A DNA stretch of 64,000 bases from positions 4,960,501 to 5,024,500 of the forward strand of contig JAYKKI010000060.1 of the NCBI GenBank assembly GCA_039881145.1, read 5' to 3'. The notes beneath the pieces are model-generated. The model was not told where the DNA came from, ran no database searches, and saw only the letters and a list, made by a program, of their open reading frames with translations. Shown here in pieces: positions 23,519 through 36,471 of the stretch. Origin of the DNA: Druceiella hillmani. Taxonomy: Eukaryota > Arthropoda > Insecta > Lepidoptera > Hepialidae. Numbering within the stretch: the first letter of the stretch is position 1; each line of letters opens with the position of its first letter. A program made the position numbers and the translations under genes.

Positions 23519-24921
23519 CGTGAATTAAGTTTTTTATAAAAAAAAATATCGATCGCACTTTCAAAAAGTCGTATCTTGACATACTCTCTCAAGAGATCTT
23601 TACGATCTATCTTTATGTGCGATTTAACGTTTGATGAATTTGATATTTTTACCAAGTCAGGTAGGAATCAGCTATTGTTATTTTACGCTAGTTTCGATGT
23701 TTAGTTAATATCATGGAGCTATGAAACTCTCTCTAATGGAGAAGCTAAGGCGATCTCTACAGTGGTCAACGAATGTTATACTTTTTATCACTTCACTATG
23801 CAAAACACCAATAATTCGAAACTTATTCATTTTGTGTCAGTTTTTCTCTCATTCACGCATGTACAAACATAATGGTCGAGAACGATATCGAAGATTAACT
23901 TTTCCGATATTTTGTCTCCCCTCTGAGTTACTGTGGCGGTACCAATATTAATCATAATCATGGCGTCAATAGTAAGATCTTCGTGTGCTTGCAAAACGGT
24001 CCTATATCTATAGTTAATATGTAATTATATATAAGTAAATTTTAAAAAGTAAACAGCATATTTTTTAGTAACACTTATTTTTACTCAACCAAAAATTGAA
24101 TGAAAGTCAATTCCTTATCTGATGATAAGGCCCGTTGTCTTAACGCTAGCTCTCGTTTATGAATTATTACGTATTCAATTGGTTTTTTTTTAGGCTAAAT
24201 CGAAATCACAACCTTACAGTAACTACAAGAGAAAGTTGTTTTTTTACAATAACTACAAGAGAAAGTTGCTTTATATGCAAATATAAAAGCCCGAATGATA
24301 TTGTGATTAATAAATAAAATTTGCTAAGTACAAGCAGACTTCACATTATGAATATTTTATGCATACTTATAATCCATCCCGTACCTAAAGAGAATGTTTG
24401 TAAACAAAATAAAATGGCAATTCAGGTATTGTAAACTATTTTCTTGTATTCACGTTAATAATATAATACGATTTTTTTGGGGTGTTACACTGTTTAAACA
24501 ATGTTTAACTGATTTTATTGAAAATTGTATACACATTTGAGTACATTGTATAATACGAAGCCAAACTGAATAAAAGTAATTTTTTTTTAATAAATATAAC
24601 TAACGTTAACAAGAGCAAAAACTATTATAAAAACACTGCCCTGTATTATGTTTAATGTGTGTATTCAACATTACAAAATAGTACTAAGACTTGTTCAAAA
24701 ATAATTTGTCTCATTTTTTTCTTTTCTTATGCTAAGTACACTGCATAAGTAAAATTATATTTGTTACATAATATCTATATTCTGTCCCATTTGCTTCTTC
24801 TGTTTCGTTTAAGCATTATAAGTGAACGACAGTCGAATCATCATCTTGACAAATTGAAACTGATATATTGCAGATATATCATTTCAACACATTGTAAAGT
24901 AAATAATGTGTAATAAACATC

Positions 24922-24924
<3 letters not shown>
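23519..24924. other. AT-rich non-coding stretch
   Basis: Contains a small direct repeat of about 27 bp (ACAATAACTACAAGAGAAAG type) near 24217 and 24247. No gene is supported. Confidence 0.5.

Positions 24925-24980
<56 letters not shown>
24925..24980. repeat. (TA)n microsatellite
   Basis: Uninterrupted alternating TA of about 56 bp. Confidence 0.98.
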
Positions 24981-24983
<3 letters not shown>

Positions 24984-26527
24984 ACATATTCAAAAGACGA
25001 AGTTTATAAAGAAGCCAATTGGACTATTAAAATATGGTTGGCACAAATATAAATACAATTAGTTGGCAACTATTCACAAAACTCATTGTATTTGACCTGT
25101 CATTTGGCACAAATATATATATATATATGTATATATTCTTGTATAAAATATTCCCAAAATTAGAAAATTTAAAAAGAAGAAATTTGATAGACCTAACTAA
25201 AATAAGCGACCTAACTGGATCTGTGTATGTAATATGAAGACTTTTGCAGTGATGTGCAAATGAGTTTAAACGTAAAACCACAGGACCATTGGCTTTTAAC
25301 GCCGAACAAAAGGTTTGGTTAATAACAAAAACGACTTCATACAGGCATATAAAACAAATCGGATATATAAATTTTAACTACATTAAAGTAAGAAATAAAT
25401 TATTTGTTATTTGCAACCGAAATTAAATCAAAATGCGTATAAATTATGATTGGGCAGGAATTTTATTCAAATATCATTTTATTCAACAGTTGAAGAACGT
25501 CTCTCAATAAAAAATACAAAATTAGTAGCAGGAATTTTTAGTCAAGTAGTATTTTAAGAACAGTTGAAGAATGTCTCTAAATAAAAAAACCTAAAAATTC
25601 CAAACAATTAATTAAATAAAGTTTTTTTAAGCTTATCGTTGAATATGTACACCGTTTGTGAAGTAAATTCATTGAACAGAGGACTGGAATATCGTCAGGG
25701 ATTTTAAAAGTTAGCTAAACAGGTTTAGTTTATATAGATATATATCCAGATCAGGACACCCCTGGAGATCTTCGGAACTACAAAGCATAACACGTGTTCC
25801 TTGAGAAACAATTGAAACGCTTCTAAAAATAAGTTGAATGAATTCCAAAGCAACGATTCGAGAGCTTTACTGGATCCTACTGCTAGAAACGTGCCTGAAT
25901 TCATTGACTGAAGCTGCTAGCAAAGTTAATGAATCGTAAAACTTTATTGCTTTTGAAATAAAAAGAAAAAACCAAATGATGCTATGTTAATATTTAAAAT
26001 ACAACGTGGCCCATATGTGATCGTTTTGTTAAAATTTTAATTGAATAATCACGCTTACGTAAATTAATAACCGAAAAATAAGCATGTGAAAATTCAGATA
26101 AATTAATAACCTAAAATTAAACAGGTGAAAACAAAACAAATTTAAAGAAAGATTCCAATTTTTGAATTATTAATATAGCTCATAAATACCAATGAAAGTC
26201 TAAATAATAATTCTCCTAAATAAAAGGAAATAACTAATTTTACATATGACAATACTAAACGAGAACATGTAGTTAGGTGTTGCCACTGATCTAAATATCT
26301 TTAGAATATATTTCTAATTACAATACAATGAGATACAAGATAAATAATAATGTAATTGATTAATAAAATATTAATTAAATAATGCGATTTAAATTATAAT
26401 ATTCAATTTAAGTTAATGTTTCAGGTCTTCTCTGGCGTTCCGAGTTTCATTATACATATGCGTACATGGGTAAACAACTTGGTAAATAGACCAAGTTATA
26501 TTTTAAATAAGTATAGTTTTGTATTTA

Positions 26528-26532
<5 letters not shown>
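24981..26532. other. AT-rich non-coding stretch
   Basis: No gene is supported. Short duplicated blocks near 25450-25580 (GGAATTTTTA/AGTCAA, AACAGTTGAAGAATGTCTCT) suggest an old 90-bp-scale duplication. Frames at 25027-25281 arise from a small (AT)n. Confidence 0.5.

Positions 26533-26590
<58 letters not shown>
26533..26590. repeat. (AT)n microsatellite
   Basis: About 58 bp of alternating AT. It produces a spurious Tyr-Ile tract inside an open frame at 26416-26796. Confidence 0.98.
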
Positions 26591-26593
<3 letters not shown>

Positions 26594-26819
26594 AATATAT
26601 ACCCGTTTTAGTGCCATTGTTTTTTACTCACATATACTTAAAAATGCTAAAGAAATCTTTTGTTTTTGATGTCTCGAAAAAAAACTGTATTTCTTCCAAA
26701 AATTATCCAATTTTAATAATTTTTCGGTATTTTCTTAACAAAAACTTGTACAAAGATAATAAAATGCAAAGAAAATTATGCAAATATGTATTGTGAACAA
26801 AAATTATAACAAAAACTGA

Positions 26820-27250
26820 AATCAAGGTCACATCGTCATTTTCGCAGTCCGGTACATCCTTCGTATCAGCAAAATAATTGTTATCGTCACTATTATCACT
26901 ATCACTCAAAATTTGCATTACCCCAAATTATGAGCGCACCACAATGTCACTCCCATTATCACTTTCTTCACAACTTGAAAAACGATCATTTTCACTCGAA
27001 TGATTTTCGTATTTCGACATTATGGGTTAAACATTTTCTTTTCCTGGATCCTTTTTATATTGTAATTACTAATAATATTATAATTTGAACTTTATGTAAC
27101 ACGTAGAAAAATAAAAAATTAGCGATGCGTGCAAGCGACCTCTCCTACCGCGCGATAAACAGCAACTGATTTCGCGAGCGCCATTGCGCTCGTGGGAAAT
27201 TTAGTTAGTACGCGCACGAGCGCTATGGCGCTCGTCGGCACTCAAACGAT
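26820..27250 (-). pseudogene. 5' end of a piggyBac-like element with broken transposase start
   Basis: Read on the minus strand, the segment opens with GAGTGCCGACGAGCGCCATA and two CG-rich palindromes (ACGAGCGCCATAGCGCTCGT type at about 27212-27232, CGAGCGCAATGGCGCTCG at about 27176-27193). A methionine near 27020 follows. The frame is very acidic and serine-rich: MSKYENHSSENDRFSSCEES, then a stop, then ILSDSDNSDDNN and DVPDCENDD. An acidic, Ser/Asp/Glu-rich N-terminus and palindromic subterminal repeats are typical of piggyBac-family transposases. The DDD catalytic domain and Cys-rich tail are absent. The outer end is eroded by the (AT)n at 27264. Confidence 0.45.
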
Positions 27251-27260
27251 ATAATATATG

Positions 27261-27263
<3 letters not shown>

Positions 27264-27322
<59 letters not shown>
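27264..27322. repeat. (AT)n microsatellite
   Basis: About 59 bp of alternating AT bordering the piggyBac-like fragment. Confidence 0.98.
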
Positions 27323-27327
<5 letters not shown>

Positions 27328-27944
27328 ATAAGTATCATTAAACGTATGTAAAGACCAGCGAACCCTTTTAATAACGTCGGTTAACTTTCAAATTATGATT
27401 CTCAGTAACCGCAGATCGACAAAATAAGACTCGACATGTATAACCGATCATGGAACTTTACACTTGGATAAGAAGTTACCAGTACATGTATACGTACTTG
27501 AGATATTCATTGAAGACTTGGGAATATCAAATTTCATTATTTTATCAAAACGGTTCGAGTATTTTTTGAATAATTTAGAACGCAAATTATCGAAAAATTG
27601 TAAACAAACTATCATTAAAAGTAGCACAAAATATCACAAGTAAGTTATATCGTGCCATGGATATTTTAGTATAAAATGAAGATCAATTATAGGCAAAAGA
27701 TCTAAAAGCTATGGGAACTGTACGTAAGAGGTTACCACTACTATATTTAAAAATAGCAAAGTAATATCAAAATTCGAAGATAATATGAACAGTAAATATT
27801 ATCAATATTATATTATAATCAATAAAAAGGCTATAACTACTAAAGCAGTTATATTGGCAATGTTTAATTAATCGTTTTTAAATATAGAACTAAAATAACT
27901 ACTAAAGCAACTGCTATTTGGCAATATTTAATTAATCATTTTTA
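27323..27944. other. AT-rich non-coding stretch with a 70-bp duplication
   Basis: ATAACTACTAAAGCA, TTGGCAAT, TTTAATTAATC and TTTTTAAATAT occur twice, at about 27833-27889 and 27893-27948. This local tandem duplication lies at the insertion site of PLE-like copy 2. No gene is supported. Confidence 0.6.
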
Positions 27945-28251
27945 AATATTGAATACATTTGGCGTTAATTTTTTAGAAATTCATTATTGACAATTAAATG
28001 AAACTACGTGATGTAGTATTATTTCTACTTTCTTTAAGTTCTTTACCACGACCTAGGTTTCATTGTATTACAACGTCTTCAGTGGGCTATTAGCAAATAT
28101 ATACATATGTGGCTATTAGCAAAGATACATAAGAGATTATCTTTGTTAATAGCCCACCTGAAGATATTATAATACAGCGAAACCTAGATCGTGGTAAAGA
28201 ATTTAAAGAAAGTAGAAATAATACTACATCACGTAGTTTCATTTAATTGTG
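27945..28251 (-). mobile_element. PLE-like foldback family, copy 2
   Basis: The extension is on the left (ATTGAATACATTTGGCGTTA). Long inverted arms follow: CAATTAAATGAAACTACGTG ... CTTTACCACGACCTAGG, and the complement ending CATTTAATTGTG at 28251. A loop holds two GCTATTAGCAAA words. Flanking direct repeat AATCATTTTTA (27934-27944 and 28252-28262, 11 bp). Both arms keep the hammerhead-like layout, with mutations in stems II and III on the plus strand. Confidence 0.85.
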
Positions 28252-28262
28252 AATCATTTTTA

Positions 28263-29353
28263 TTTATTTATTATACAAGACACGTAATTGTCATGTGTAT
28301 AAATAAAAACAAAATAAACAAATGATTAAAATGGAACCGTTTGCATTCTCAAGAGTAGGCAATTGAACGGTAAAATAGACCTAAGGTCATCATTTGAGTT
28401 AGGCAACGACAAGTCTTAAGTATTGGACTTCGTAAATTGGTATTTGCTCGTAGATTCAAACCGATGGAAAGTATGTTATATTGTCCGTAATGATAAGTAG
28501 TCGAAATTTTATAAAAAAGGAATCTTGGTATTTTTTCATGAATTTTTTCAATCTAAATTCGTAACAAAATTATAAATTTTCAGTTTTTTTATTCAGAGCT
28601 TAAATAAAACAATAATAAATTTCCTCGAAAATTTGGTTCAGTTGCTAAAAAATTAGAGCTTTTCAGACGCAAACTTTTAAATGTCCATAATATTATTATA
28701 CAATAAGACGTATATATGGCCATATACGCTTATATTCTGAAATACAATTATAATTACGCTTATATTCTGAAATACATTTTTAAAAGCACCCTAATCGTTT
28801 CGATTGAAATATTCTACGAGTTTTGCAAATTTTAATTGCGTACCACCGCAATCCTGTAAAGCAAACACGTCACAGACAATGACCATCGCCCCCAGCACCC
28901 TTCTAACTTCTGCTGTCAAAAATGTCACTTTTCAAAAAATTCTCGTTTGAAGTTTTCCAATTAGCGGAAGCCGGGGCGCACAATCCTTTACCGCATAGGC
29001 TTGCTATGAATTATAACAGTGGAACGGAAATTGGTCGGAAAAATTCGCACTGGTAAATTTCTAATTGGGGTTTTAAGAATTCACAATTTTTATTAGTGAA
29101 ATAAGTGTGAACATTCAAACGAATATGATGGGGTGGTTTAATTATAATCAAATAAAACAAGATGAGTATCATAAAAAGTGAAACTATGAGGTTCTATCCA
29201 AAATTAAGTTTTCCGCCCACACTTTAGAAATAGTTCTTCGTCAAAATTATACAAGTAAATACTACACAAAACAAATTCGCAATTCGCTTGAAAAAAAATT
29301 AAATCGACTGTATTTAATTTCATTCATCTCTAGTTTTAATCTGACTCATCACA
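28263..29353. other. Non-coding stretch
   Basis: No gene is supported. It contains a 28-bp direct duplication (ACGCTTATATTCTGAAATAC, twice, near 28727 and 28755) and a GC-richer patch at 28850-29060 without a usable frame. Confidence 0.5.
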
Positions 29354-29360
29354 TATATAT

Positions 29361-30030
29361 TATCGATACTGGCCTAATTCAACTCTTTTACTGTCAACAT
29401 AAAAATGTGAAACATTTTAATCAAACTAATTAAAGTTCTAGGACACAAAGTGTTCTACATCCGCTTATGGCGAAAACAATTTACGGCAAAGCATTCACAT
29501 GTGCAAATATGAGCTAACTTGTTACTCGATGGAGTCTATATTATAATTAAAAGAAACAAATAGATATTCTTCGAAGATATAAGAAACAAATAAATATATT
29601 ATCGGTACTGGCCCAATTCGCTCACGTAACCCTTTTACTGTTTACATGAAAACGTGAAACATTTTAATGAAACTAATTAAACTTCTAGGATACAAAGTGT
29701 TCTGCATCCGCTTACGGCGAAACCAATTTGCGGTAAAACATTCATATATGCAAATATGTGCTAACCTGTTATTCGATGGAGTCTATATTATTATTATAAG
29801 AAAGAAATATATATATTATCGGTACTGGCCCAATTTGTTCACGTACGTCTTTTACTGTTTACATGAAAACGTGAAACATTTTAATCAAACTAATTAAACT
29901 TCTAGGACACAAATTGTTCTGTATCCGCTTACGGCGAAAACAATTTGCGGTAAAGCATTCATATATGCAAATATTTACTAACCTGTTACCCGATGGAGTC
30001 TACATTATAATTAAAAGAAACAAATATATA
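29361..30030. repeat. Tandem repeat, three copies of about 217-239 bp
   Basis: Unit starts TATCGRTACTGGCC at 29361, 29600 and 29817. Shared blocks: GTGAAACATTTTAATCAAAC, CTAATTAAACTTCTAGGA, CATCCGCTTACGGCGAAA, GCGGTAAAGCATTCATATAT and ACCTGTTATTCGATGGAGTC. The first unit is longer because of an extra AAACAAATAGATATTC-type segment. A 76-codon frame across copy 2 is incidental. Confidence 0.92.
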
Positions 30031-31249
30031 TTTTTACCTTGGAAATAATATTTTGATTTTGATGGAGTTGAAATCTGAAACTTGAAAATGAAATTTTTTT
30101 TTTAAAAAGTAATGATTACGCGACTTTAATACATTTCGGCGAGACTACTTTGTACTGCAAACATTATAATGATACTGTAAAATCCTATTAAACATCTTCC
30201 ATATCACTCCCTATATATTTAGCGGTCTTGATGCAATAAAGTTTTTTGTAGATAGACGTCTACGGAAAACTTTATGCTTTACTCACCTCTACGATCAGAG
30301 TCCAAGCGAAAACTAAACGTCTACGATGCGGCGCAAATAATGCTCACTTGCGCGACCATCGCGCGACAGAGGTATGACCAAATTGGTTACGCTCCTTGCG
30401 TGTGAAAATTTGTGTTAATTGCAAATTCCTATATTTAACATATCAATTCCTGTTTGAAAAATTAAAGAATACAATCTTACTGCATGTCTGCGTATCAAAG
30501 TTATATTTTTATTTCATATTTTGTTGTATGCCATTTAGAAGAAATAATGTAAAAGTTACGCCAGAAAAAGAGTATTAAGGCTAATAAATTATCATAAAGC
30601 CCCGTAATTACCGAAGGGAATTACGGAAGTAACTAACTTCATAAAATGAATAACGCGTGACTTTACCTATGTAATTAATCATCTTGTGGATACATTTGAG
30701 CTAAATCTGTTAATTAACTTAATAATAAATGTGAAACACACACACATCTAGAGAGAATATATTGAATTTTTATGTATTTTATGAATATATATATAAACAG
30801 GTATAAACCTCTCAGAACTTTATCCTACATAAAGATAATAGTTTTCTACTATTTATACGCACGCACCTCTTTGCAGCTCACTTACTTAAAAAAAACTAAA
30901 TAACATTTAATTATTCATGTACCATCGTCCCATCTTCTCACGTCAGTTCTCGAGCCCATCAATTAATTTTTCATTCAAAATAACATAAACAAAGATAAAA
31001 CTGCAAAATAACTCTGCGTAACTTGTTTTATTTGCTTGAATTTCGTAAAAGAATTAAAATAATTGAAGGAAGTTTTGGAATACATAGATTATTTTAATAA
31101 TTTTCAGTTAAATCATGAAAATTCCATTTAAATTCAAGAAATAAAAATTTGATCCAAAAAAACCAACAAGCGGACAGACAGATTTAAATATAGAAGTGAA
31201 AATCAAACAAAAGAATTTTATACATAATACTATGCGAAAATTCGCAGGT
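30031..31249. other. AT-rich non-coding stretch
   Basis: Segment 30290-30400 is GC-richer (GCGCGACAGAGGTATGACC) without a credible frame. No gene is supported. Confidence 0.5.
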
Positions 31250-31480
31250 AATAATATGCTTTCCAACCTTACTCCACTCAATCTTCGTTGCAGTCAGGCA
31301 CGTCGGTACTAGAAACGCATCCGCAGTCACCTTGTATGCGAATGAGCGGCAGTGTAGCAGCGGCTAACATTTACGTTGTATTGATTTTTCCACGTAGAAG
31401 TGGCTTGGCCCGTTGCCAACTCGTAAGCGGGGCTTGCAACGTGCTACGGCGGAAGGTGTATGTAACGTAGCCACGGTATA
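31250..31480. other. GC-richer island, unassigned
   Basis: A 60-codon plus-strand frame (31288-31470) fills most of the island. The minus strand has a short frame ending in DCGCVSSTDVPDCNED and a stop. I recognise neither. Blocks such as GCCGCTGCTACACTGCCGCT suggest transposon or former exon sequence. Coding status is unknown. Confidence 0.25.
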
Positions 31481-34054
31481 GAGCTGTACATTATTGATTT
31501 ATTTTGATTAAAAATGTCGATGTTAGAAGAATATTTAACCAAATATCTTTTTTTTGTTTTTATAACTAAACTAAATTGTAAATTTATTTAATAATCAATA
31601 TTTTTATTATTTTCAACGATTTTCTATGTATAAAAAATCGAAACGTATTAAATTAGTTTCAGTTTTCATTTGAAATGTCCACGATAACGTTTTGCGTTAT
31701 TATGTAATAATTTTATTTAGTCACTATTATTTCAACCAAGGACTTGAAACTTAGCAATTAAATCGTACTAACATCATTTTTTAATAATTTTTTTTTATTA
31801 ATCTTTGTATATAAAAGCAGAGATAAAGCAACAAGACGAAAACTTCGCTAAATGCGCCATTCAACCCAGAGTTATTCACGTATTGATAATATTACTTTAT
31901 CTAGGGACTTCTACATATTTTAAAATTTTAAAACTAGAAATGAGATTCTGATCTATGCGTATCAGGTTCTTATTCCAGCTAGAAAGAAAATGACAGGATT
32001 TATAAATAAAAAATAACTTAAACATCGACTATCTAGTTATTTGGTATTCATTGCTGAATATTATTGAATGTTATTTTTATACGCAATAATAACATTTTTA
32101 TGTTTACATCAATATATTGGAGTTAATTATTTTGTTAAACCCAAATTTTTCTAACTTTTAAATAAAATGAATTAATTTCAAAATTATTTTCAGCAGAAAT
32201 TACTGATTAGGCATAAACAAACCTTGATGTAGAAGAAATGTGTGTTATCACTATAATTTTACTAAAATTAAAAAAAAATACATCGGCGATGATGGTTTTT
32301 GTCACCTGTATATCCAAAATAATTCATTATAAATAGGCAGTTTATCTGTACCGAAGAAATAAGATGGAAATATATAATTTTATAATATCGGCAAAAACAT
32401 ATTTACTATTTTTGAACTAATTTATATTATTATATATTTAAAATAATGTGTCAGAGGAAAGTACTTTTGGGCCACAAATGACGACTCTCGAATCTTAAAG
32501 AAATTTGCTGATATCTCCATTTCCATTTCCATAAATTACTATCGAGATTTTAACATTCCGAGACGTCCCTACGTCTACGAAAAGAATAATATCGATGTAA
32601 CATGAGCTCGGCGCCATGTCTCACGACGTCGTCGACGTTGTTTGTCGAGCTACGGGAAAATGCACTTTCCAGCTACGACAATTTACTCGTTTTACATTCG
32701 CTGTTTTATTCGAGGCGCGCTTTGTATTGAAAATTGTTTTCCGTCAGCGGGAAAATTTATCGATATCGCCGTACATAGATACCGGTGTAATTTAATATGA
32801 AGCAATATTTAAAGAACATGTCTAAATTCATAAGAAAAATATATGATGGTTTGTATAGTTTTTGAAAATCATTGTTTTTGAAAATTTGAAGGTTATAATT
32901 TATGACGTACGTAGGATTAAAGAAAATAAAATAACATTTGAAACGAAGTGAGGGAAGCTTATAGTCTAGTATAATTGTTTTTTTTATAATCATATATTCA
33001 TAATCCAGGTTTTTGGACTATATTATTAAAATAATTTTCAACCTTTTCATAAAGATTAATAAACAAAATATCCCAAAAAAGCACATCGTTTTTGAATCGC
33101 CCCATGATAACTTTTATAAAATCCAAAGGGAAAATTTATTTTAAGTTAACGTATGAACATTTTTTTCACTTTTTTCATTTAAATTTTATTATAGTGTTTC
33201 TTGTCACTCCGTTAAAATTTATTACATAGACAACGTTTTTATTTGGATAAAAAGACAAAGACGGAGAATTTAAAAAACATATAGAATTAAAAAAGACAGA
33301 ATGAGAAATAATAAATAATTGATAAACACCATTGCATGTTTTTTTGTCCACAATTTACTTTTTATGACTGATTTTAGGCCACGAAGATTGTAAAACTGTA
33401 AAACTGAACATAAACAACTATGATAATATTTTAGGCGAGCAAAACACACCGCATGAAACACACTGTTAAAACAATTAATATTAATCGATATTTGTAACAA
33501 TATAAAAGATGGAATTTTCTCCAGATATTAACCATATCAAATTTCGTCTACAGAATAACATTTGTTTTTCTTAACTTCTTGACATCTTATAGAAATTTAT
33601 AATAGTACATTTGACTTGATGTGAGTGCAAACAAAGAAAAAAATAGACTGTGTACCTCCTTTCTAGATAATATTTAACTCATTTTGCTCCGAGTCTCTAA
33701 GCTGTAAAATATTAATAACAAAAATGTGCGTGTAGGTTTGTACGCGCGTTAGAAGATACTTCTTTAACAAAATACAAGAACGACTTTATTTAGCACGCAT
33801 ATAATTAAAGAAAATTCATGCAAAAGCAAGCAAATAATTAAAGGAAAGTAAAATCATAAGCAAATTATAAAATATTTTAAAAAGCTCGTAAGCACTCTCT
33901 CCATCACGAATAATCAAAATATTTTTTATTATGTAGGTCACTATTAAATTTCAATTACTAAAAAATATTATTTAAAAGTACAGATATAACTTAGATTTGT
34001 AACAATATAAAAGACGTGTTGTGTATTTACCAATACTTCAATACTTATTATGAA
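31481..34054. other. Long AT-rich stretch without genes
   Basis: Segment 32510-32770 is a GC-richer island with ACGACGTCGTCGACGTTG and ATCGATATCGCCG, no usable frame and possibly regulatory. The remainder is featureless. Confidence 0.45.
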
Positions 34055-34185
34055 TATAACATCAGTCATTACACGCATGTAAATATATGTTTAATGAGCA
34101 ACTTCATCCTGTCGATTTATGTTGCATCGTAAAATTTCACTCTCATAATTTTTTTCATAATGCGCCTAGAGAGGTACAACTTCAA
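34020..34185 (+). repeat. 48-bp-unit repeat family, single-unit locus
   Basis: CACGCATGTAAATATATG, GAGCAACTTCATCCTGTCGA, TTGCATCGTAAAATTTCACT and TTTTTTCATAATGCGC match, in the same order, the reverse complement of 37717-38000. This locus has one 48-bp unit where the other has about four. Homology extends upstream (CAATACTTATTATGAATATA, ATCAGTCATTACACG). So this is a dispersed element with an internal, variable repeat. Confidence 0.75.
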
Positions 34186-34530
34186 CAATTTTTGATAAAT
34201 AAAACGATAATTCTCTATCCCGAAAATTCTAATTTTAATATAAATGTTTCGAATAGTTTTTACAAGATGCGTTTACAAATAAACTGATAGACGGACAACA
34301 TTAAAAAAACTGATTACGTCGTTTCAATACTTTATCTATAACTTATTAGCTAGAATAAATAGACCGGCGGATAATAATTAAAATAAATTAATTTTCTCAA
34401 AAATATTTTTATTTCAGATTCAATAATAATTTTTTAAATTGAACAATCCCGGAAATTTTATTTCCTTCACTATCCATATAGTAATTTTTGCATGATGCGT
34501 GTACAAACAAACAAGTAGAGAAAATGACGT
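34186..34530. other. AT-rich non-coding stretch
   Basis: No feature identified. Confidence 0.5.
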
Positions 34531-34740
34531 TTGAAGGATTTACTACAGTCGGAAACATCACAAATCGTTCAAACAGCCATCAACAAACATCATAAAAGGT
34601 GGTCTGAATATGTCACTGGAAGAGATAAAGTGGACTTAACAAGAAAGTTGACTCCTAAAATGGAAGGTACTCAAAAATGGGAACCTCTCTCCCAGATATA
34701 TTCATTCTATAGGAAAATATTTGAATATTACAGGCGCTAG
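34531..34740 (+). CDS. Unrecognised open frame, possible TE or exon fragment
   Basis: A frame of about 69 codons that opens at a TTG with no good ATG. It is hydrophilic, with INKHHKRWSEYVTGRDK followed by VDLTRKLTPKMEG and KWEPLSQIYSFYRK. Residue composition and codon use look more protein-like than in most frames here. The sequence TTTACTACAG at its start could be a splice acceptor. I do not recognise the family. It could be a decayed transposase piece, a host exon or chance. Confidence 0.25.
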   Translation: MKDLLQSETSQIVQTAINKHHKRWSEYVTGRDKVDLTRKLTPKMEGTQKWEPLSQIYSFYRKIFEYYRR

Positions 34741-35750
34741 CCGTTGCAAACTTATCGTATCTGATAAAACTGGAAGCAGAAATTCGAGACAACTTTGGAT
34801 GATGTCAGGTTGTGGATTTTTATGAGGAGATAATAATATAACATGTTTTTTCTAAAAAAAAATTCCTCAAGAAACTATTTACATAATAACTATCCTACAG
34901 TCGTTCATCTCATTTAACCTTCAGGATATTTATTCTTAAATGTGGAAAGAAAAAGTTTATTAAGAAAAAGTTTAAAAAAAGAAATCCCATAAATTTCAAA
35001 TCTTCAGTAATGCTTTACACAAGTAAGAATTTATTAAGGATGTCAAATTTAAATATTAACAATTCTTGCAAAAACTTCAAATAAAAACCCAAATATAAGT
35101 TTTCCTCATTATTTTTAATATTACACATAAACTCGACGTTAAAAGTATTCATAACTTTTTAACCGAAATAAGAAACAAAAACATCTTAAAACAAGTCTTT
35201 AACAGATAGCCGGAGAACATTTTAAATACTTCGAGGAAACAACTTTGAATCACAAAATAAACTTCTTTAAACTCATAATTCCGTAAAAAATTCGCGAAGC
35301 GAAAACAATTAAAACACAACAAGCATTATTAAGCGAAAGCTGCGCAAAAGTTCCGATGAAAGCTCTGAGCTTGGAATCCAAAAAAATACAGCAGCGCACG
35401 AATTTGAATAAAATGGAGGGGCTAAATTATATTTTTTAATCTGAAGTTCCTAACGGATTCGAGTGAAATTTATGATATGACATTTTTGACACTATTAATG
35501 TACATGATTCTGCTATAAAGAAAACTGGAAATTATTAATAATTTGTTGTAAGTCTGGAATATAAATTATGTTGCAATTCTTATTTTATTTTGACGTCGAT
35601 GTAAAGACATGGATAATGTTTATGAAATAATTGTTTATTCATGTTGATTTCGACTCCAAGCTCCTTTCTGCCCCGAATTCAGATTACTCTTCATTACATA
35701 AACTGCTTTTCTTTTTATCCATTGTTCGATATTTTTATTACATATGTGTG
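34741..35750. other. AT-rich non-coding stretch
   Basis: No gene is supported. Segment 35290-35400 is GC-richer (TTCGCGAAGCGAAAAC). Confidence 0.5.
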
Positions 35751-36130
35751 TATATGTCTACTAAATTTTCATTTCGAGTCCGATTGAAATATAGCTTTGG
35801 AGACTGAATGACAAATGTGAAAATTTTGTCAAAGAAATTGTTTAAATGGGGTCTGGATCTAAAATTAATTTTTAATGTGTTTTAGTATGTGATTAATGGA
35901 GTGTACGTCCACTAAATTTTGATTCAAGTATTTTGGGGAATTTCAGTGAAAGTCCATCAAATTTCCATCATGTGTCTGATTCAAGTAAGTCCTTTTGGAG
36001 CATTTGTGTGAGTCCACTAAATATTCATCAGGGCTCTATTTCAAGTATAGTTCTTTTAGAGCATCTATGTGTACGTCCAATAAATTTTCGTTATGAGTCT
36101 GATTAAGTCCACTTTGGAGCATTGGTGAAA
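35751..36130. repeat. Degenerate tandem repeat, about 60-bp unit
   Basis: GTCCACTAAATTTTCATCAT-like, GAGTCTGATTCAAGTA-like and CTTTTGGAGCAT-like blocks recur near 35755, 35908, 35952, 36012 and 36076. Copies are diverged and spacing is irregular. Confidence 0.7.
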
Positions 36131-36403
36131 AAGGTGATTTTTTTAATGTTTTACGATCAATGGCGCGTAATTCCGCAGTAATCATAGTCTTCGGATTTTA
36201 AACATGTGTTAAACAAATATTTATTTAAATTCAAATTAAATGATTTTATGATTTTTTTACAACGTAAAATTGAATCACCATTTTTTCAGTTATTTTTTCT
36301 GAAAATGATTACTTAGTTACTCTTATAGACGGATAAAACCACTTTAGTATATTTTTAAACATATTAGTGAGGTATATCAAATATGCGAATTTACTTAAAT
36401 ATA

Positions 36404-36471
36404 ATGTCACATTTAACTTAAATATAAAACCCCAGTCGCTGGCATTTAAATTTTAATGTTAAATGTGACAT
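36404..36471. repeat. Short inverted repeat, 14-bp arms
   Basis: ATGTCACATTTAAC (36404-36417) and its exact complement (36458-36471) surround a 40-nt loop. Possible remnant of a larger foldback element. Confidence 0.6.
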
